From Colius striatus (Eukaryota; Chordata; Aves; Coliiformes; Coliidae), in contig NC_084790.1 in NCBI RefSeq assembly GCF_028858725.1, positions 28,747,031 through 28,811,030 of the forward strand: 64,000 nucleotides of DNA, written 5' to 3'. A program made the translations under genes and the position numbers. Positions within the stretch are counted from its first letter, which is position 1, and the number at the start of each line of letters is the position of its first letter. The notes beneath the pieces are model-generated. The model had not been told where the DNA came from. It worked only from the letters and a program-made list of their open reading frames with translations, and ran no database searches. Positions 33,919 through 48,365 of this stretch are shown one piece after another.

Positions 33919-35534
33919 AGGTGAGGCCACACCTTGAATACCGTGTTCAGTTCTGGTTCCTGCACTACAAGAGGAACATTGAGGTGCTGGACCATGTCAG
34001 GCAACAAAGCTGGTGAAGGGTCTGGAGCACAAATCTGATGAGTAGTGGCTGAGGGAGCTGAGGTTGTTCAGTCTGGAGAAAAGGAGGCTGAGGGTAGACC
34101 TTATCACTCTCTACAACTACCTGAAAGGAGATTGTAGCAAGGTTGAGCAATCTCTTTTGTCAAGTAATGAATGATCTGGCAAAAGTCAATAAACTCAAGT
34201 TACACTGGAGTATTTTTCACTGAGAGGGTTGTTAAGACACTGGCACAGGCTGCCCAGGGAGTTGGTGGGTCACCATTGCTGAAGATATTTAAAAGATGCA
34301 TAGATGACATGATGAGGGACATGGTTTAGTGGTGTGTTTGGTAGTGTTAGGTTAGTGGTTGAAGTTGATGATCTTAAAGGTCTTTTCCAACCAAAACAAT
34401 TGTATGATTCTATGATCTTCAGGAAATTATGAAGGACTTTAATTAGAATTATTAAGTAGTGATGTTTAAACCCATTTCCTGGTGAAAGAGAACATTAATG
34501 TGGGAGAGAGAACAAAAAAATCTATGCTGAAGATCAAATGTTCTTTTGTAAAGAGTATATCCTGAGGTCCTAGATCACAATTTTAAACTTTTTAATACCC
34601 ACTGCCTTTTCTAGTCCTCGCTGAGCTGTGCTGGTGACTCAGTTTTACAGTACTGGTAGGGACTGATCATTGTGCCGTTAATCTTCTCAGGATTATAACA
34701 TTAGCAGGGAGAAAAGAGGCACAGGTGATAATAGCACAGGACAGAAGACATCTCTGCACATTTCACAGCTGGCCCACACAATAAGAGGTGTCAAATCTGG
34801 GCCTCAAATCTCAACACATTATCCAGAACTGTCTCTTCTAAGGTGAATTCGTTTAAAATATCTGTTTCAGTTATTCAAGTCCATATCACTATTTAATATT
34901 CCTTGAAAACATTTTTTTTTGATACAGGCAACATAGATGGAGCTATTAGAAGACCAGTTATTGCCCAAAGTGTAATCAAAAACTGACCTTGCTCAGGCCT
35001 TTGTAGACCCATTTGGCTGTGCCCTGGGATGCCTGATAGAAAGCATCTCCTGAGCTGTGTATCAGGTCTGGCTAATATGCCAGTGAGCGCAGACCAAGCC
35101 CTGTGGCAGGTTGTGACCATGGAAAGCAAATTACTATCCTAAGAAATATTCTCTCACTTCCTCAGGCTATCAGACTGCATTACAGCTAGCGTGTTGGTGT
35201 TAATAGTTCCAGTTCCATGGCTCACTAGGGGTGCAGGGCAGTGCTCAAGGGGCTGCATCTGAGCAGTTGCAGACATGAGTTCTTTGTTATTTTTATACTA
35301 TATGACCCCTCCTCATCTGTATGCCTAGTGGCATTTTTGAGTTCCTCACAATTTGGAGGAAGACAGAAAGAAATTGTAGCATCTCTGTTCATTGGAGTGT
35401 GAGAAATGTCCCCCAAAAGCAGCATCTTTGATGCATACAGGATGAAGTATGGAGCCCATACGTGTACAGCCATCTCAGATGAATTTCATCATCTCCCTTG
35501 TCTGAACTGATAAGGCTATTTTAAAATGTGAAAT

Positions 35535-35592
35535 TGAAACGTGAATATCTGCAACTGAAACGTGAATATCTGCAACTAAAACATGAATACGA
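35535..35592. repeat. 21-bp tandem repeat, about 2.7 copies
   Basis: The unit TGAAACGTGAATATCTGCAAC starts at 35535 and again at 35556. A partial, slightly changed copy follows from 35577. Confidence 0.85.
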
Positions 35593-38500
35593 ACACAAAA
35601 CCACAGCCCATTAGAGTTGGGGTGCTGAAAGTTTCCCAAAACTAGCAGGTGCAGTGATCTTCAGCAAAAGACCTTTGTACATTGAGGAGCTAGTGACCCA
35701 CTGTGGAATAATTACTGGAAGTGACTTACTGAGACTTCTAGGGACTTACTGAAACTAAAGTTGTATGAGGAAACTTTCAGGGTGGAATGCAGCCAATACA
35801 CACAGCATCTGTTCCATTCCATGATAATTCGCTAGGCAACATAGCCTGCAACCTTGGATGTTGGCAACACCAGGGGAGCTTGGTGTGTTGTCTCTGAGAG
35901 AAACAGGAGGGAGGGTGGAGCAAAGACACTTCAGCTGGGCTCTGTAATATCACCACAGGGATGGGAACATGATGGTAATATGGAATTGCCACCCTGAGCC
36001 AACAGTTTCCCTTTTTTTTTTTTTTTTTGGTCAAAATCATGTCCTTTGCTTGAACTTTGTTCATTATCATGCCATTACAATAGGATGGACAAAAAGTCCA
36101 TCCCAAAGTTCTACCTGTCTCCAAGGTGCAACGACCCCTCAGCATGCAATCTGAATTCTTCTAGTCTGTACCTTTACAAGCAAAGTGAGAACATTTTATA
36201 CCAATTATAACAAAGGTATGTATGTCTAGAGTCACTCAAGCTCCACTTGAAAGTAAAAAAATAATATAAATATGGCTTAAGAGAGGAGGGATCTGGGGGG
36301 AAGATACCATTGCAGATGACTTGGGAGAATGTCATCACTGCCTTCTGGGATGAATTGAAAGGCTGAACCTCTCTGACCCCCCCAAAGGAATGCCAATTGG
36401 GTGAAACTTGAACACTCAGCTCTACAGAGTGCTTTCCTGGGAAACTTAGAAATTACTAAAGAGTCATTTCATATTTTAATGCATTTATCTCCATCAGCGT
36501 TATTCATATTCTTAACATCTGCATGTGTTTTTGCAGACAGGATGTTTATCACCAGCCATCCAAAAGATTTTGTACTTCTGCTGCTTCAATAAACTGCACT
36601 ATTCGTTAACCTAGCTATGAGAGTGCTCACTGAATGGGACCAAACTTCTGGCTGTGCTTGAACTCACCTGGACTGAGGGTGCATCATGCTATTTGTGCAT
36701 AGTAATCATGGGAATTTGATACACCAAATGCGACTGGACTCATGGAATCAAATTGGTCAGCATTTAGAATCCAAGCCAAACTGCCCCCTTCCCCTCTGAT
36801 ATCTGAGGATAATCTGGAATTCAAAGAGGTTTCTTTTCTGCCAAACTACTTAGACCTTTAATGTAACACCCACATCCATGCTGTTAACCTGTGCTAGGGC
36901 AGGCTGGTGCTCATGTGCTGCTCCCTTTCCCTGGCTATGGGATGGTCTCACCCAGCTAATGACAGCAGAAGAGCCCACAGGCCACTGCCATGCAGTGACA
37001 GTGATTGCACCACCTGCACTGCATTCCCTAGATCTGACAGTGCATAAAGAGGTTCTCATGTGGACATCCTCCTTGATGGTAGAAATGATAAGTACTTTGA
37101 TGAATGAAATGATAAATTGTTTTAAGAAAACCCTGTAATGGCTTGAATGACAAGAAGTGAGGTATAACCCTTCCAATGGCAGGATCTGCACAGGATGCTG
37201 TGCCAGAGGCCTGTATGATGCAGCACAATGCAGGGTTTCCAGCATTCGAAGGAATGCAAAGTTATCTATACCACCCTGCCTTTCTTTTTTTGTGGTATCA
37301 CTAATAAATAGCACTTTAAATGGTAATTCACAGAGGCTGATTACCTCGTCGCTGAGATCATAAGGAACCAACACTTCCTGGTGCAAAGCAGCAGGCGAGA
37401 TGAAGAATCAAGTTTTTTATATGCTCTACATGGACAAAATATTTTTCTGTTCTGCCTTTGGGCCTTCCAGCCTGTACCATGGAAACTGAGCACTTGTGGA
37501 AGAGAAATTGAGGAAATCTGATGCCCATCCCACTGTACACTTCTTGCCTGAAGAAATGGAAGAATGATAATGTAAAAAAGGAAGAGGAAAGAGGATTTTC
37601 ATACACTTTAAAAAAAAAAAGTCAAATAAAAGTACAGAGAATTCACAATGCATATAAAAATACTGAATCATTTCCTGAATCATTTCCCAAATCATTTACA
37701 TTGTTGGGTATTTTAGATAAAAATCTACTTGCACATGCACAATAGGTTGAAAGAAAAAGGTATTTTATCTCCTCAGAAGGACATCAGAATGATAAAACCC
37801 CAGGGTTGTATAAGCAGCAGACTGCACCAGGCATCAACAGAAATGCAAATTATTGTTAATTATGAGGCAGGATGGTTTTGTTAAACTCCTTACCTATCCT
37901 AACTTGTGGCCAGTTCCTTTTGAGTAGTTCTGCCAGGTTACAGACCTGTTGGTTCTTTCATATGACCCATTTTCTTGTTTGCCTCAAGCTCACTATAAAA
38001 CCAGTGTACTGTTACACAGTAAGATGAGCTTCCTCACCACTGTTTGATGTGCTGTTTTTAAGAGGTCAGATCAAGGCACAAAAATCCTGAGCTCCAGCAG
38101 GAACTCACGAGTCCCTAAGACGTGATTTATATGCATGCCCTCTTCTCTCCTTTTGACTTTCCACCACCCTTTCCCACTGTGTTAGGGAAATGGAATGAAG
38201 ACATTTTCATGAAACTGTAGTAAGAACTTCTGCCTTGCAAAAATATTCATTAGCATCCACAGAAGCAGCAAACTAGACATTTTTTTTCTGGAGCATCTTG
38301 CAAAGCTTATCATCACTTATTTCTTACATCCCTCAGGGGTTTTGAAAAAACATCTCCCGCAGAGGACGGTGAAGGGAGTCTGCATTCAAGCAGTTTGCAA
38401 GCCTAAGAAGATGTAGGTGGCAGGAATAACAAGCTGCACTGGTACAAGAAAGTGGCCATCTGTCCAAGATGTTCTGCAGACCCAAGGCACTTGCAACTCA

Positions 38501-41500
38501 TGGCAAACTGAGTGGACGGCAATGCCACTGAGAGTGCTGAAAGACAAATATGGTAACAATAAAAAAATGATCCTTCCAGCACCTCATTCTTGTCAAGGCA
38601 TTCACTCAGGTATCACGTGCAGGTTTGGGCTACTTAGTTCAAGACAGAGAGTAGTTTACAGGCAGAAAATCCACATTCAAGCAAGAAGAGCAGTAAAGAC
38701 CTAGGACATGTGACCTGTGGGGAAGGACTTGGTTTGTGCTGCTAAGAGAGAAGGGTGCCAAAAAAGGAGCGTTTTAAAAACATTTGGATTCATAAGAAAT
38801 GGTTTCAGAAAACAGATCACCATGACAGACAAACAGTTAATTGCCACAAAAAGACTCAGAACTTTACAAAATAGTTTCCCATCATAAAAGTAGCAAAACA
38901 ATTTGATGGACTGCACATGGAAGTGGAAGCTTCTTCATGGCTGTGAGTCCTTAAGAACGCGTGAGACCCTTGAAAAGGTCTTTCCAGCCCCCTAGTTCTG
39001 CACTCCACAGGTTTTGTTTTTTTTTACTTTGTTATGCTAAGCTTTTGAGGGAAGAGGAGAAGAGGAAACACCAAACTGGAATTCATTCAAGACTGTGCTA
39101 TTTAAATGCATAGCACCCATCATTCTCCTCCCTATAACAATATTTGTTGTTCCTTGTCCTACACTGAGCATTGGCCATCAGCAAATAATAGATGTAAGCA
39201 TTTCTAGATTTACTAGTTTATTTAGTATCACATCAGTCATGCAAGCCGTTTATTAAAAATAGACTTCCAACTATCAAAGCATATTCTCATGGCTTATCAG
39301 CATTTCCATGCAAGCACACAAGCAGGTACATTGGTCCCAAATACAATACAATGAAACAGCAAAACCGTGGTATTGGTTTTTTTTTTTTTAGTTTTTCTGG
39401 TTAAAATTTCTCTCTGGTTCATTTGCACAATATCAGAAAAGTTACTACACAAACAGGCTTAGTCTGAAGTAGAAGTTCACAGTTAAACAAGCAGTCCATA
39501 AGCTTCTATTTAGTCGATAACAGCTTTGCTATTATGAGCCAACAGTGTTGACACTAGAGGATTTCTTACACATTAAGCAGTAAAAGAAAGAGTCAAGTAC
39601 ACAGAACACAGAGCTAATTTGAGAAAGGCTTATATGTCATTTTTTCATTATAATTCAGTCCAGCCACCATTGCTCCAAAATCAATGAGCTTCTGCAACAA
39701 ACGTATAAAATACTTTGTGCTACAAATCAATAGCACCATTTGTCTCTTCATCTTGGATGTGTCAGCACATACCCAAACTGTGCAGCATACTCTCCTCTTG
39801 AATTAGGAGAAGAGCAAAACTTCCTGCTTACAGTCTGGTACTCATACAGGCTCAAAGCTGATAGCCACCAGAAGCCTTCAAACCAAAGCCAATCCAGAAA
39901 CGAGCCCTTAATGCATCACATTTCTTCAGGTTAAAACCACTTTAAGCTCATGAGCTCCTTCCTGCAGGTCTGGGGCAGCCAGCCAGACTCTGCTTGGTGT
40001 CTCTCAGGCTATAGCTCCTTGCAACTAACAAACAAGTTCCCCAATTGAGACAGACTAGGTGACCCTTCCCGTCTTCTCCCACTCCCTCTCGAGCTGGGTC
40101 AGCCACCCTTGTGCTGAAAAACTGTCCTATTTATCTTCATCTTATGGACTAGGATTCACTTTCTACCTCTCCATCTTTCCTTCTCCCTGAGCATCTAATC
40201 ACTTCAGAGTTAATTTCTCTCAAGTACAGGCTTTTCAACATGGTATGTTCTGAAAAAAACCCCAATCAACTCAAAACTAACCAAACTGCAAAACAATGTC
40301 CTTTATGCCCTTATAGATCCTTAAATGAAATTTCTACTATTTATTCAGAAGCATTAGCATGCCTTCCCATGAGCACGTGTTGTGAACAAGGAGGTGGTTC
40401 CTGTTCATAACTGCATGAAGACACAGCTGGGGTTAGCTCTCAGCAGGTGACAGTTTAACTGTTTTTGTTTCTAATTACTTTCACTTTAAAATCTCTTAAT
40501 TTATAATTACCGTTTCCCTGCAACCAAAGATTTGAGTAGAGCAAACACAGCACTCACCACTACACTGCGGGCACCATCTGGGTACCCTCTGCAGGGTCCC
40601 ATGCATCACTGATCTTCCCAAGGAAGACACTTTTCAGGGAGAAAACTGCTGCAGCAGGATTTGAAAAATTCTTCTTTTTTTTTTTTTTTTTTTCCTAAGT
40701 ATGCATATACTCCATTTGCTTAGTTTCATGAAATATTTCTTGACAAACTCCTGTTCATCATTAAAGACTACTCCAGGCCCCATAGCAAGCTGAGTAAGAG
40801 ACTGTGAGCCATACTAATAAAACAAGCAAAACAGCTTTCATGTCTTAGAAATCAAATGTGGGACCAGTGGTGAGGTTCTTCCATCAGAGAAGGCTGGTGC
40901 TGGATACATTTGCCCTACTTGCATAAACATAGCTGATGGTGGTGCCTGGAAAATAACAGAAATCAGGGAACCCGAGACCTGGGAGGAAATATCACCTTAT
41001 ATCTTTATCACCAGATACAGCTAAGAAGCAGCTCTTTGGTGTTTTCCATAGCACAAGCTGGTGTTTTTGTCGTGAATATTTATTTTTTTGTTGACACTTA
41101 GGGGTTTGTGGTGTTCCTGTTTGCTCATGTAAAGTTAGCATTCTCAAGGAGGGCTATCATGCCTTGCAATGGCTTTTTTTCCAGGTATCCTGGTTCTTGC
41201 AGGTGCTATACTAACTATAATTTCTCACAGTACAACACAGCTATTTAGAACTAACATTTGGAGAGTCTTCTGGTTAATGTCTGTAAAAACTGCCTTAAGC
41301 TGCAAGGACATTCTTACAGGGGAGCCTCTATTGCTGTGGCTAGGCCACTTGATTTAAATGGGCCTAGTCATTCTGGTTAACTTCAAGCAGGAGTGTAAGA
41401 CACAGCTTAGTAGCATTGTTTCAGATATGGCCTTTAAACAGCCCTGGGTGTTTGGTTTTTTACTCTTAATAAACCCTGTTTGGTTAGTTAAGTATGGCAA

Positions 41501-43420
41501 TTTGATCATCTAATTTAATTACTGGACATCTGTAAAGCCTGCAGGTCCTCTGGTTTGTCCAGGGCAAGACTAAAATAATGTTCTCTCATCACAACTAATG
41601 TGGTGCCCAACATGACTGCTTTGGCCGGGGCTGGAAGAGCCTTCCTCTGGGATGCAGTGTCACAGAGACACACATGAACCACTGATGACTTTATGCACAA
41701 TTAATTTAAACTTCCTAGATTAATGAAAAAGCCTTGTTTTGGAAGAAGTAGCTCAAAAGGACATGGCAGATGATGCTGAGGGCTGGTATGATAAAGTAGA
41801 TCCCTACACACCCAGTTCCGTGGATGAACAGATACAGGTCAGTGGCTATTGGAGCATACTGACTATGGGATATTATCACATGCCACCTGTAGCTGTAAAT
41901 CATGCCCCCTGGCTTGCCTCAGGCTTTGAGCTACCAAAATAACTGCCTAAAGTCATTGATACAGTAATTTCAACTAGGAGAGCCATCTCAGATCCACTCA
42001 ACATAGGGATAAGAATTACTGTCTTTTTTCCCTTTGGTGACTTTCCCTGTGTGTGCATTTGTAGACATAGTGATTGGTTCCACTTAGTTTTGTATTATAA
42101 AGAAGGTTATTATCTATTACAGTTCCAGGTAACAAATGAGACAAAGTGTTATTAACCAACTTTGCTGTTGCTTTTGCCAACACTACAAGTTGCACAGCTT
42201 CATAAAATATACGAAGTATATCAACCTGTTATGAAGTAAACAGTATTGGTCATCGCACACATTACATTTTCCAGAGCTCCTGAGCCTGGTGGGCTGCTTT
42301 GGATTGACGTACACCACACCTTCTCCATGGAAGGAAAAATATGCTGTTGATGCAGAAGCTCTCTGATGCTGAGGAGCAGAACCTGTCATGGTTGTTCTTG
42401 TGTTGCTTTGCTCTGAACCCCTCATCCCAGGCAGTAACAGCTTTTAAAGCCAAAGCACATTCAGCAGCTGAGGCACCTTAACTTTCCAGTGGGAAAGTAA
42501 TTTGGGGAGCTGAATTATTTTCTGGTTCTCCCTGACAATCGTTGCATAATATTGGGCTATTTCTGTCAGCCAGGTATTGACTCTCCAGAAGGGAAACAGA
42601 AGGTGCCAGAAAACAGTATAAATCTACGAAATGGGGACTAAAGGAGAAACACCTCTCCCTGGGTACTAACTACCAATGACTAATCACGGCAAGGGTGTCT
42701 GACAGAGGAATATATTTCCAGTAAAACCCAGACTCTTTTGGGAGCACAAGCAACTCAAAGAGCAGGAGTGAAACCATGTGATAGACTCAAGGGCAACAGC
42801 AGATTTGTTACACTAGCACAGCTGAAACCTGCCAAGTGTCAGGTAGCTCTTCTCCCACTGACTGTCAGCTCATGTCTCTTCCTGGCTGTCCCATGGGGTC
42901 TACGGATGGGGAAAAAAAGATAAAAGCATAAAGGGGAAGAAAAACAATAAGCCATTTGGCCATGAATATGTGTTAATGCATGTTTTTGAAACCAGTTTCA
43001 AATGGAAAACCAGAAAAAGTCGCTTTCTTTTAAGCTTTGCTCTTTATGTATAGTCATACAACGCTTTGGAATGCTGCAGCATTTCAGGTAGACAGAAAAG
43101 AATGTAGCTGATAGTATTGGAGGAGCTCTATGCTACTCAAGAGAAGTGAAGACATTCTGTTTAATCTCTTGGCCAGCAAACCACTTCCTCGTATACAAGT
43201 TAAGGGTTAGATAGATTGTCAATTCTTGGTTACACATGCTGTGGATGGAGAAACACGCAGCATGGGATTCAGGTTAGAGCTGCCCTAAACTGTACCAATC
43301 ACAAAATGCTGTGCTTGTGTTGTCACCCCACTTCAGCCGAAGTCCATGCTGAGCCATGCAAAAGGATGAGGGCACTGAAGCATTCTTTTTACAGGAGCCA
43401 GAGCTGGGGAAATAACACAT

Positions 43421-43452
43421 CTATATATATATATATATGCGTGTGTGTGTAT
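43421..43452. repeat. Compound (TA)n-(TG)n microsatellite
   Basis: About nine TA units pass into about six GT units. A similar TG and TA mixture lies at about 43699-43730. Confidence 0.85.
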
Positions 43453-46400
43453 TTATACCTATAAATACAGCCATAACACTGCATTTATTAGCCTTTCATA
43501 CCTTGATATCTGTAACACTGAATTTCATCCAGCAATGATCCATGTATACAAGAATGTTAAACGCAGATTTCAGTTCCAGCTGAGTAATGCTGGCAAAGGG
43601 CAAAAGACAGTTTTAAAGGATATGGTGCTTATTAATGAAGACATGGCTCTTAGAGACTGTTCAGGAGGCTCTTGACTCTCTTTTGATAAATTCATATGTT
43701 TGTGTGTGTGTGTACACATATATATTTTACCGTATATGTGTAATTTTATTGGTAAGCTCAGAATTGACTATTCTTTGACTATTCTGTTCTATTCCTGCTT
43801 CTATGCCATGCCTGTCCCCACAACACCTGAATGCCTTCCAACAATGACTAAGTTAATAATTGAGTTCATGTTCTCTTTTCTACTCTGGAAGGGCAGAAGA
43901 GCATGCGGTGCAGGGTGTTGTTTGGTTGTGGTTTTTTTCATTTGCTAGATTTTTAGTTATATGCATGTACATCATTCTACCCTCACATAAGTTAGTGGAT
44001 TCACACTCCCAGGGATGCTCTCCATATTTGCACTGACCTTCCATCAATCTCCACTCTGGCCAAGAGTTTTACTTTCCAGAATACAGAAAATTTTTCCACT
44101 TGTGGAGAATCTAGAGTTTTGTCAGTAAAAGTTTATACATCTTCTGGAACTAAGATCTTTATATTCCATGTATAACTAGGTAATTACTTTTTTTTTTTTC
44201 TCTTAGTTGCTTATAATTTTATTTTCTTCTTATTTTGAAATAAAAGTAATGACTTTTATTCAATGCAATGTGGCATTGTGCAGGAGCTCATGAGGGAAGC
44301 TACATTTCTTTATAAAGATGAATTAATTCTCAATACTGTGGTTTTATGTTCTACTTGAAACAACCCTGAAAGGGAGGAAAGGAGCTTTGAGCTATTATTG
44401 TTTTATAAAGTAACTTCAAGGATGTCTGAACTGTGTCTTTGCTTACTTGGACCTGCTTGTGTTCCTGACACTGTGTGCTAGGTCTTACTGTGCATCTTGT
44501 TTTGTCAGCCTCATTCCTTCATTTCTCTCCCATGTGTGATAGGATTTTGTTCCTTGAATGCCATTCCTACTTGAGCAATACACTTGTAACCTGAGCAGCA
44601 ACAAGGTAAACTCAGCCACACAAAACCAAGTTCTTGCCTCTGCAAGAGCCTCTGCACAAGCCATGGGTCAAAGCACTATGCTGAGACTTGTGAGTGTCTG
44701 TGACTCTGTAAGCAGGCAACATGCAGGATACTGTGCAAGGGTCTGCTGGGAGACCTCCACTAGACACTTTCTTATGTCACTCCTCAGAAACTACCTGGGA
44801 GCTGCACTGCAGGGCTCTGCACAACAACATGTCCCAGGCTGTGTACAGGAGCTGAAGGATAGCTGCCAATTGTTATTCGGAGGGTAATTATTCTCCAGAG
44901 CTCTCCTGAACATTCTACTTAGCAGATACCACCTATCTATCTGCTAAGCTGGCCATTTACAGTTTCTAACATCTTCTTCCCTATCCCTGCTGCTGGTCCT
45001 CACTTCCCCCAGGACTGCCAGCTGTACCTGCCTTTCACTCACAGCATGAGCTGTAGCAGAAGGACCTTTAAAAGTGCTGAGGCCCAGCAGACAGTGAGCC
45101 ACAGCCTTCTCCAGCCTGGGGCTCCCTGCTCATCTACGCCTCTTCGGAAAACTCTTTGGTTGCCACTTTTATCCTCTTCAGCACCACACAGCTTTTCAGA
45201 GAACTTTGCATTACTCACTGTGGAGTCCTTGCAAAGGGGATGCTGGGTAGCTTTTGTTGCCTTAGTACCCTTCTCCTGAAACACACATTGTACCACAAAC
45301 TATTGCCTTTAGCTCTTTCACATTGAAATGTCTGACTATGGTGTGTCTGTGTCTTTACAGCATGCTTGCACACCACCAAGTACAAACCTCCACAAACCAG
45401 CAATGGGCACATGAGGTGCAGCCTACTGTGTAATCCACAAAATTGCAAGCAAAGTTATCTGAAATGATGGGAAATTTGTTCTATTGTGCAGTGAATCTTT
45501 CTGAACTTGTAAAAAACCCTGTTGCTGTGCAAAGGTGGGACATCGTTAGCCACTTACTAGCCATGAGATCCTCAGCCTAGCTCTCAAATATTGGACTTTA
45601 ATTGGCTAGTACAATAATGTGCCTCTAAAGGAAAAGTTTTGCTACATTCAAAGACTTCAAAAAGTTGGCAAAGTTCCTCTTTTGTACTTGAAGGACTTTG
45701 CTAATATGTTGAACATTTTTAAATCTTCAAGCTTAGGATTTCAACAGAAAAGAACATTATTAATTTTCTACCTAATTTATAACAACAGATGTGGAACTGG
45801 CGCATATCCAGAGGTGGTTTTCAGGCGTGTTCATATTTTTCAGTCACAGTAAGAGATAGGTGGTGTATTCCCAAGTGGCAGATGCCACTGGGGTGCAATT
45901 TTTCAGACAAAACCAATGCATGTAACACGCTTTTCTTCAGTTACATGCATACACCTTATCGTGGCTTTTCCTTCTGTACAGTACTGTCATCCATAAGCCA
46001 GGCATGCTACTTTACTGAGTCACATATTGGTTACTCACTCAGCACAGATATACTGATTGTTTCATATTGAGAAAAATAAAAGAAAACCAAGGGAAAACAA
46101 CTGAAGCCCCAAAGCCTCTGTACACAAGACTGAGCTGCATCTGAGATCATGCTGTCACAGAGAGGTCCCCAGCTGCACAGCATCAGTTCATATTTACGAT
46201 AGGCTATGGTATTATTTAGCAAAGAATAACTTTAAGAATCAGCTGGGACTACTTTTCACTCAACAAACTGTTCTTCAGATGAGGATATTCCTGCTCAAGC
46301 ACTCATAAACTTGCAATGACTGTGCAGCCATCTCCAGTTCTACAGATTAGAAGCAACCATCTCAAATGAAAAACAAAATATTAAATAAATCCAACCTCTG

Positions 46401-46863
46401 CTGACAAACCTCCCCACCAACCAAACTTGGATGGTATTACCACTGTAACCAGAGGAAGAGACCTGTGGCTGAGAAATGTGTTTGTCCTGCAGTCACCTCA
46501 CAGGAGATAAGAAAGAAGGTAAAAAGGGAGTCAGATGGATGCAACTATTGCCTTCTCCAAAGTGGTTGCTCTTACTGTACTTGTTTTCAAGGGAAAACCT
46601 GCAAAAATATCTTGTTGGCCTGTTCACAGTTGCCATGCCCCAGCAGCTGTTTCAGCTGGCCTCAAAGTGCATCACCTCGGAAAAGGACGGATGCATGTAA
46701 TTTAAACTTCAACCACACTGAATTAGCAAAGCTTTTCAATCAAGTTCAAAAAGTTATAAGAAATGGATAAAAAAACTCAAGTACAATACATTCATTAGCA
46801 TGCATTCTCACCTAGTAAAGACAGTATCTTTAAACTTTCTTTTTGCATTAAACTAGATTACAT

Positions 46864-46941
46864 TTTATTTATCAAACCTACCATATGAATAACATTGTAT
46901 ATAATCTCATCAAAAAACTAATAGCTAATGAATGTTTTATT
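46864..46941 (-). terminator. CAMK4: Candidate polyadenylation signals for CAMK4
   Basis: Two minus-strand AATAAA hexamers (46864-46869 and 46936-46941) lie about 1.4-1.5 kb past the CAMK4 stop codon. The surroundings are AT-rich, so hexamers also occur by chance; others exist further away near 44.2 kb. Confidence 0.3.
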
Positions 46942-48365
46942 AATTACTTTTGTTTTCAGTAGCTGGTATATTTTTCAAGGCAAGTTGTGCAAGGCCTAAC
47001 AACATAAAAACAATGAAAGCAGAAGAGGACTGTTGAGTGTATTGGGGTATTAGGTAACTATCAGTACCAAGAAGTTTAACAAACACAGATGATGTTGTAC
47101 ATCAGGTTCTTTCTGCCATTTCTGTAATGTATCAATAACATTATGAATTTACTGTGTATCAGAGGGATAACAAATGTAAATGGTCACACATACATACACA
47201 CCGATGCATGTAACCTCTTCAACTTCTATTACGTTCAAGAAAAAAATCAAGACGGGTGAAGAGCCTGACACTAATTTTGCAAACTGAGCCATGCACACAG
47301 CTTTTAACCTAAGAAACAGGGGTGCTGGGTGAATGCAGGACCAGTGCTGGTGGATCACTTTACAGAAAGGGTCCTTTGCTAGGAAAATCTGGACTAATTA
47401 TGCTGACAAGTGGAAACTGGTTACTCATGAGGTTAGACTATCTGGGAAGCAATTAGATTATACTACTTGCTCCCAGACCTTGTATAAGAGTGTTTCCCCA
47501 CAGCAAAATCATTAAGTTGTGGAATAGCTTCCTCCAAGCATTAACAACTTGTACAGTTGCAGATTATTCCCTTAGGCCCTATAAAAATGTCTTCTAGCTG
47601 CACAGTTTAGAAATTAGTGAATAAATATACTGCTATTTCAAAAGTTTGCCTCTACTATAATCCTCTTTTAGTCTATCATTTTGTTTTGCTAACTAGAGAT
47701 GAAATGGCATTAATACAAGTAATTTTGGTTGTCATTAAAATGCTGTATATAAAGAGGAGAAATCAGAATAAGGCATTCTCAACACAAGCTTGAGGAACGT
47801 ATATTTTCGTGCCCAGTGGAACTAATGTTTTGATTGCTTCCCAGAAGTAGTGGAATGTTTTTTGCATATAGATCCCCAAATATTTTTTGAATCTTACAGA
47901 TAAAAAGCATTACTTCATACATAAGTTTTAAAAGCATTGGCTCAATATTTCCTTCCATTTTGTCGCTGCAGGACTATGAATCTGGAAGGAAGCAGTTCAG
48001 AGAAACTCACAACATACAGAAGACATCTACTTCCATAAAACCAAATGAAACAGTATTCTGTTTCAAATGTCACCTAGAAACACTGGATAGATGTACATGA
48101 AATATACGCATTACTCTAGGTAGTTATTCATCCCCATGTTTTTACCTGCAGGTATTACTGCAAATAACGCTGTTTCCATGACATGCCTTATGGAACAGTT
48201 TAATATTTTGATAAGCAGTCACATGCATTGAAGGTAAGATCACCAGCCAGTGCATTTGGCACCCCAAAGCAGAACCAGAGAGGCCAAGCTTACGAATCTC
48301 TCTTGCTGAATGACAGGTGAGCTGGTGTATGAAGTGACTTAGCTGAAGCAAGGTAGCATATTGAC

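Larger units (their letters stand above)
31255..34418 (+). mobile_element. CR1 LINE, plus strand, interrupted by another CR1
   Basis: The two parts are 31255-32451 and 33919-34418. The first reads the linker (QEDYREALRLCREKIRRAK, about 31315-31375) and the reverse-transcriptase opening (DCKKDPGNYRPVSLTSVLGK, about 31828-31890). It has a deletion that removes the palm and resumes at the segment coding for [14 protein letters not shown] (about 32225-32270). The second part starts in the segment beginning GAGGCCACACCTTGAATA and ends with the CR1 terminus GATTCTATGAT at about 34418. A 6-bp AGGTGA is present at both break points. Confidence 0.9.
34419..48365. other. Intergenic between STARD4 and CAMK4, includes CAMK4 3' UTR
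   Basis: I recognise no gene or interspersed repeat over about 14 kb. It has homopolymer tracts (poly-T near 36011, 40676 and 44190; poly-A near 37610), a small tandem repeat at 35535-35592, and TA/TG runs near 43421-43452 and 43699-43730. The part nearest 48365 must be the CAMK4 3' UTR. Minus-strand AATAAA hexamers stand at 46864-46869 and 46936-46941, but I cannot tell which is used. Longer open frames (for example 44558-44887) show no domain. Confidence 0.5.

Noticed and set aside
36850-37386. 178-codon minus-strand frame in the intergenic region
   Set aside because: No domain or family resemblance, no splice or promoter context, and overlapping open frames on the other strand.
41739-41942. 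67-codon plus-strand frame with an acidic start
   Set aside because: I considered it as a small gene. There is no family resemblance, promoter or splice support.
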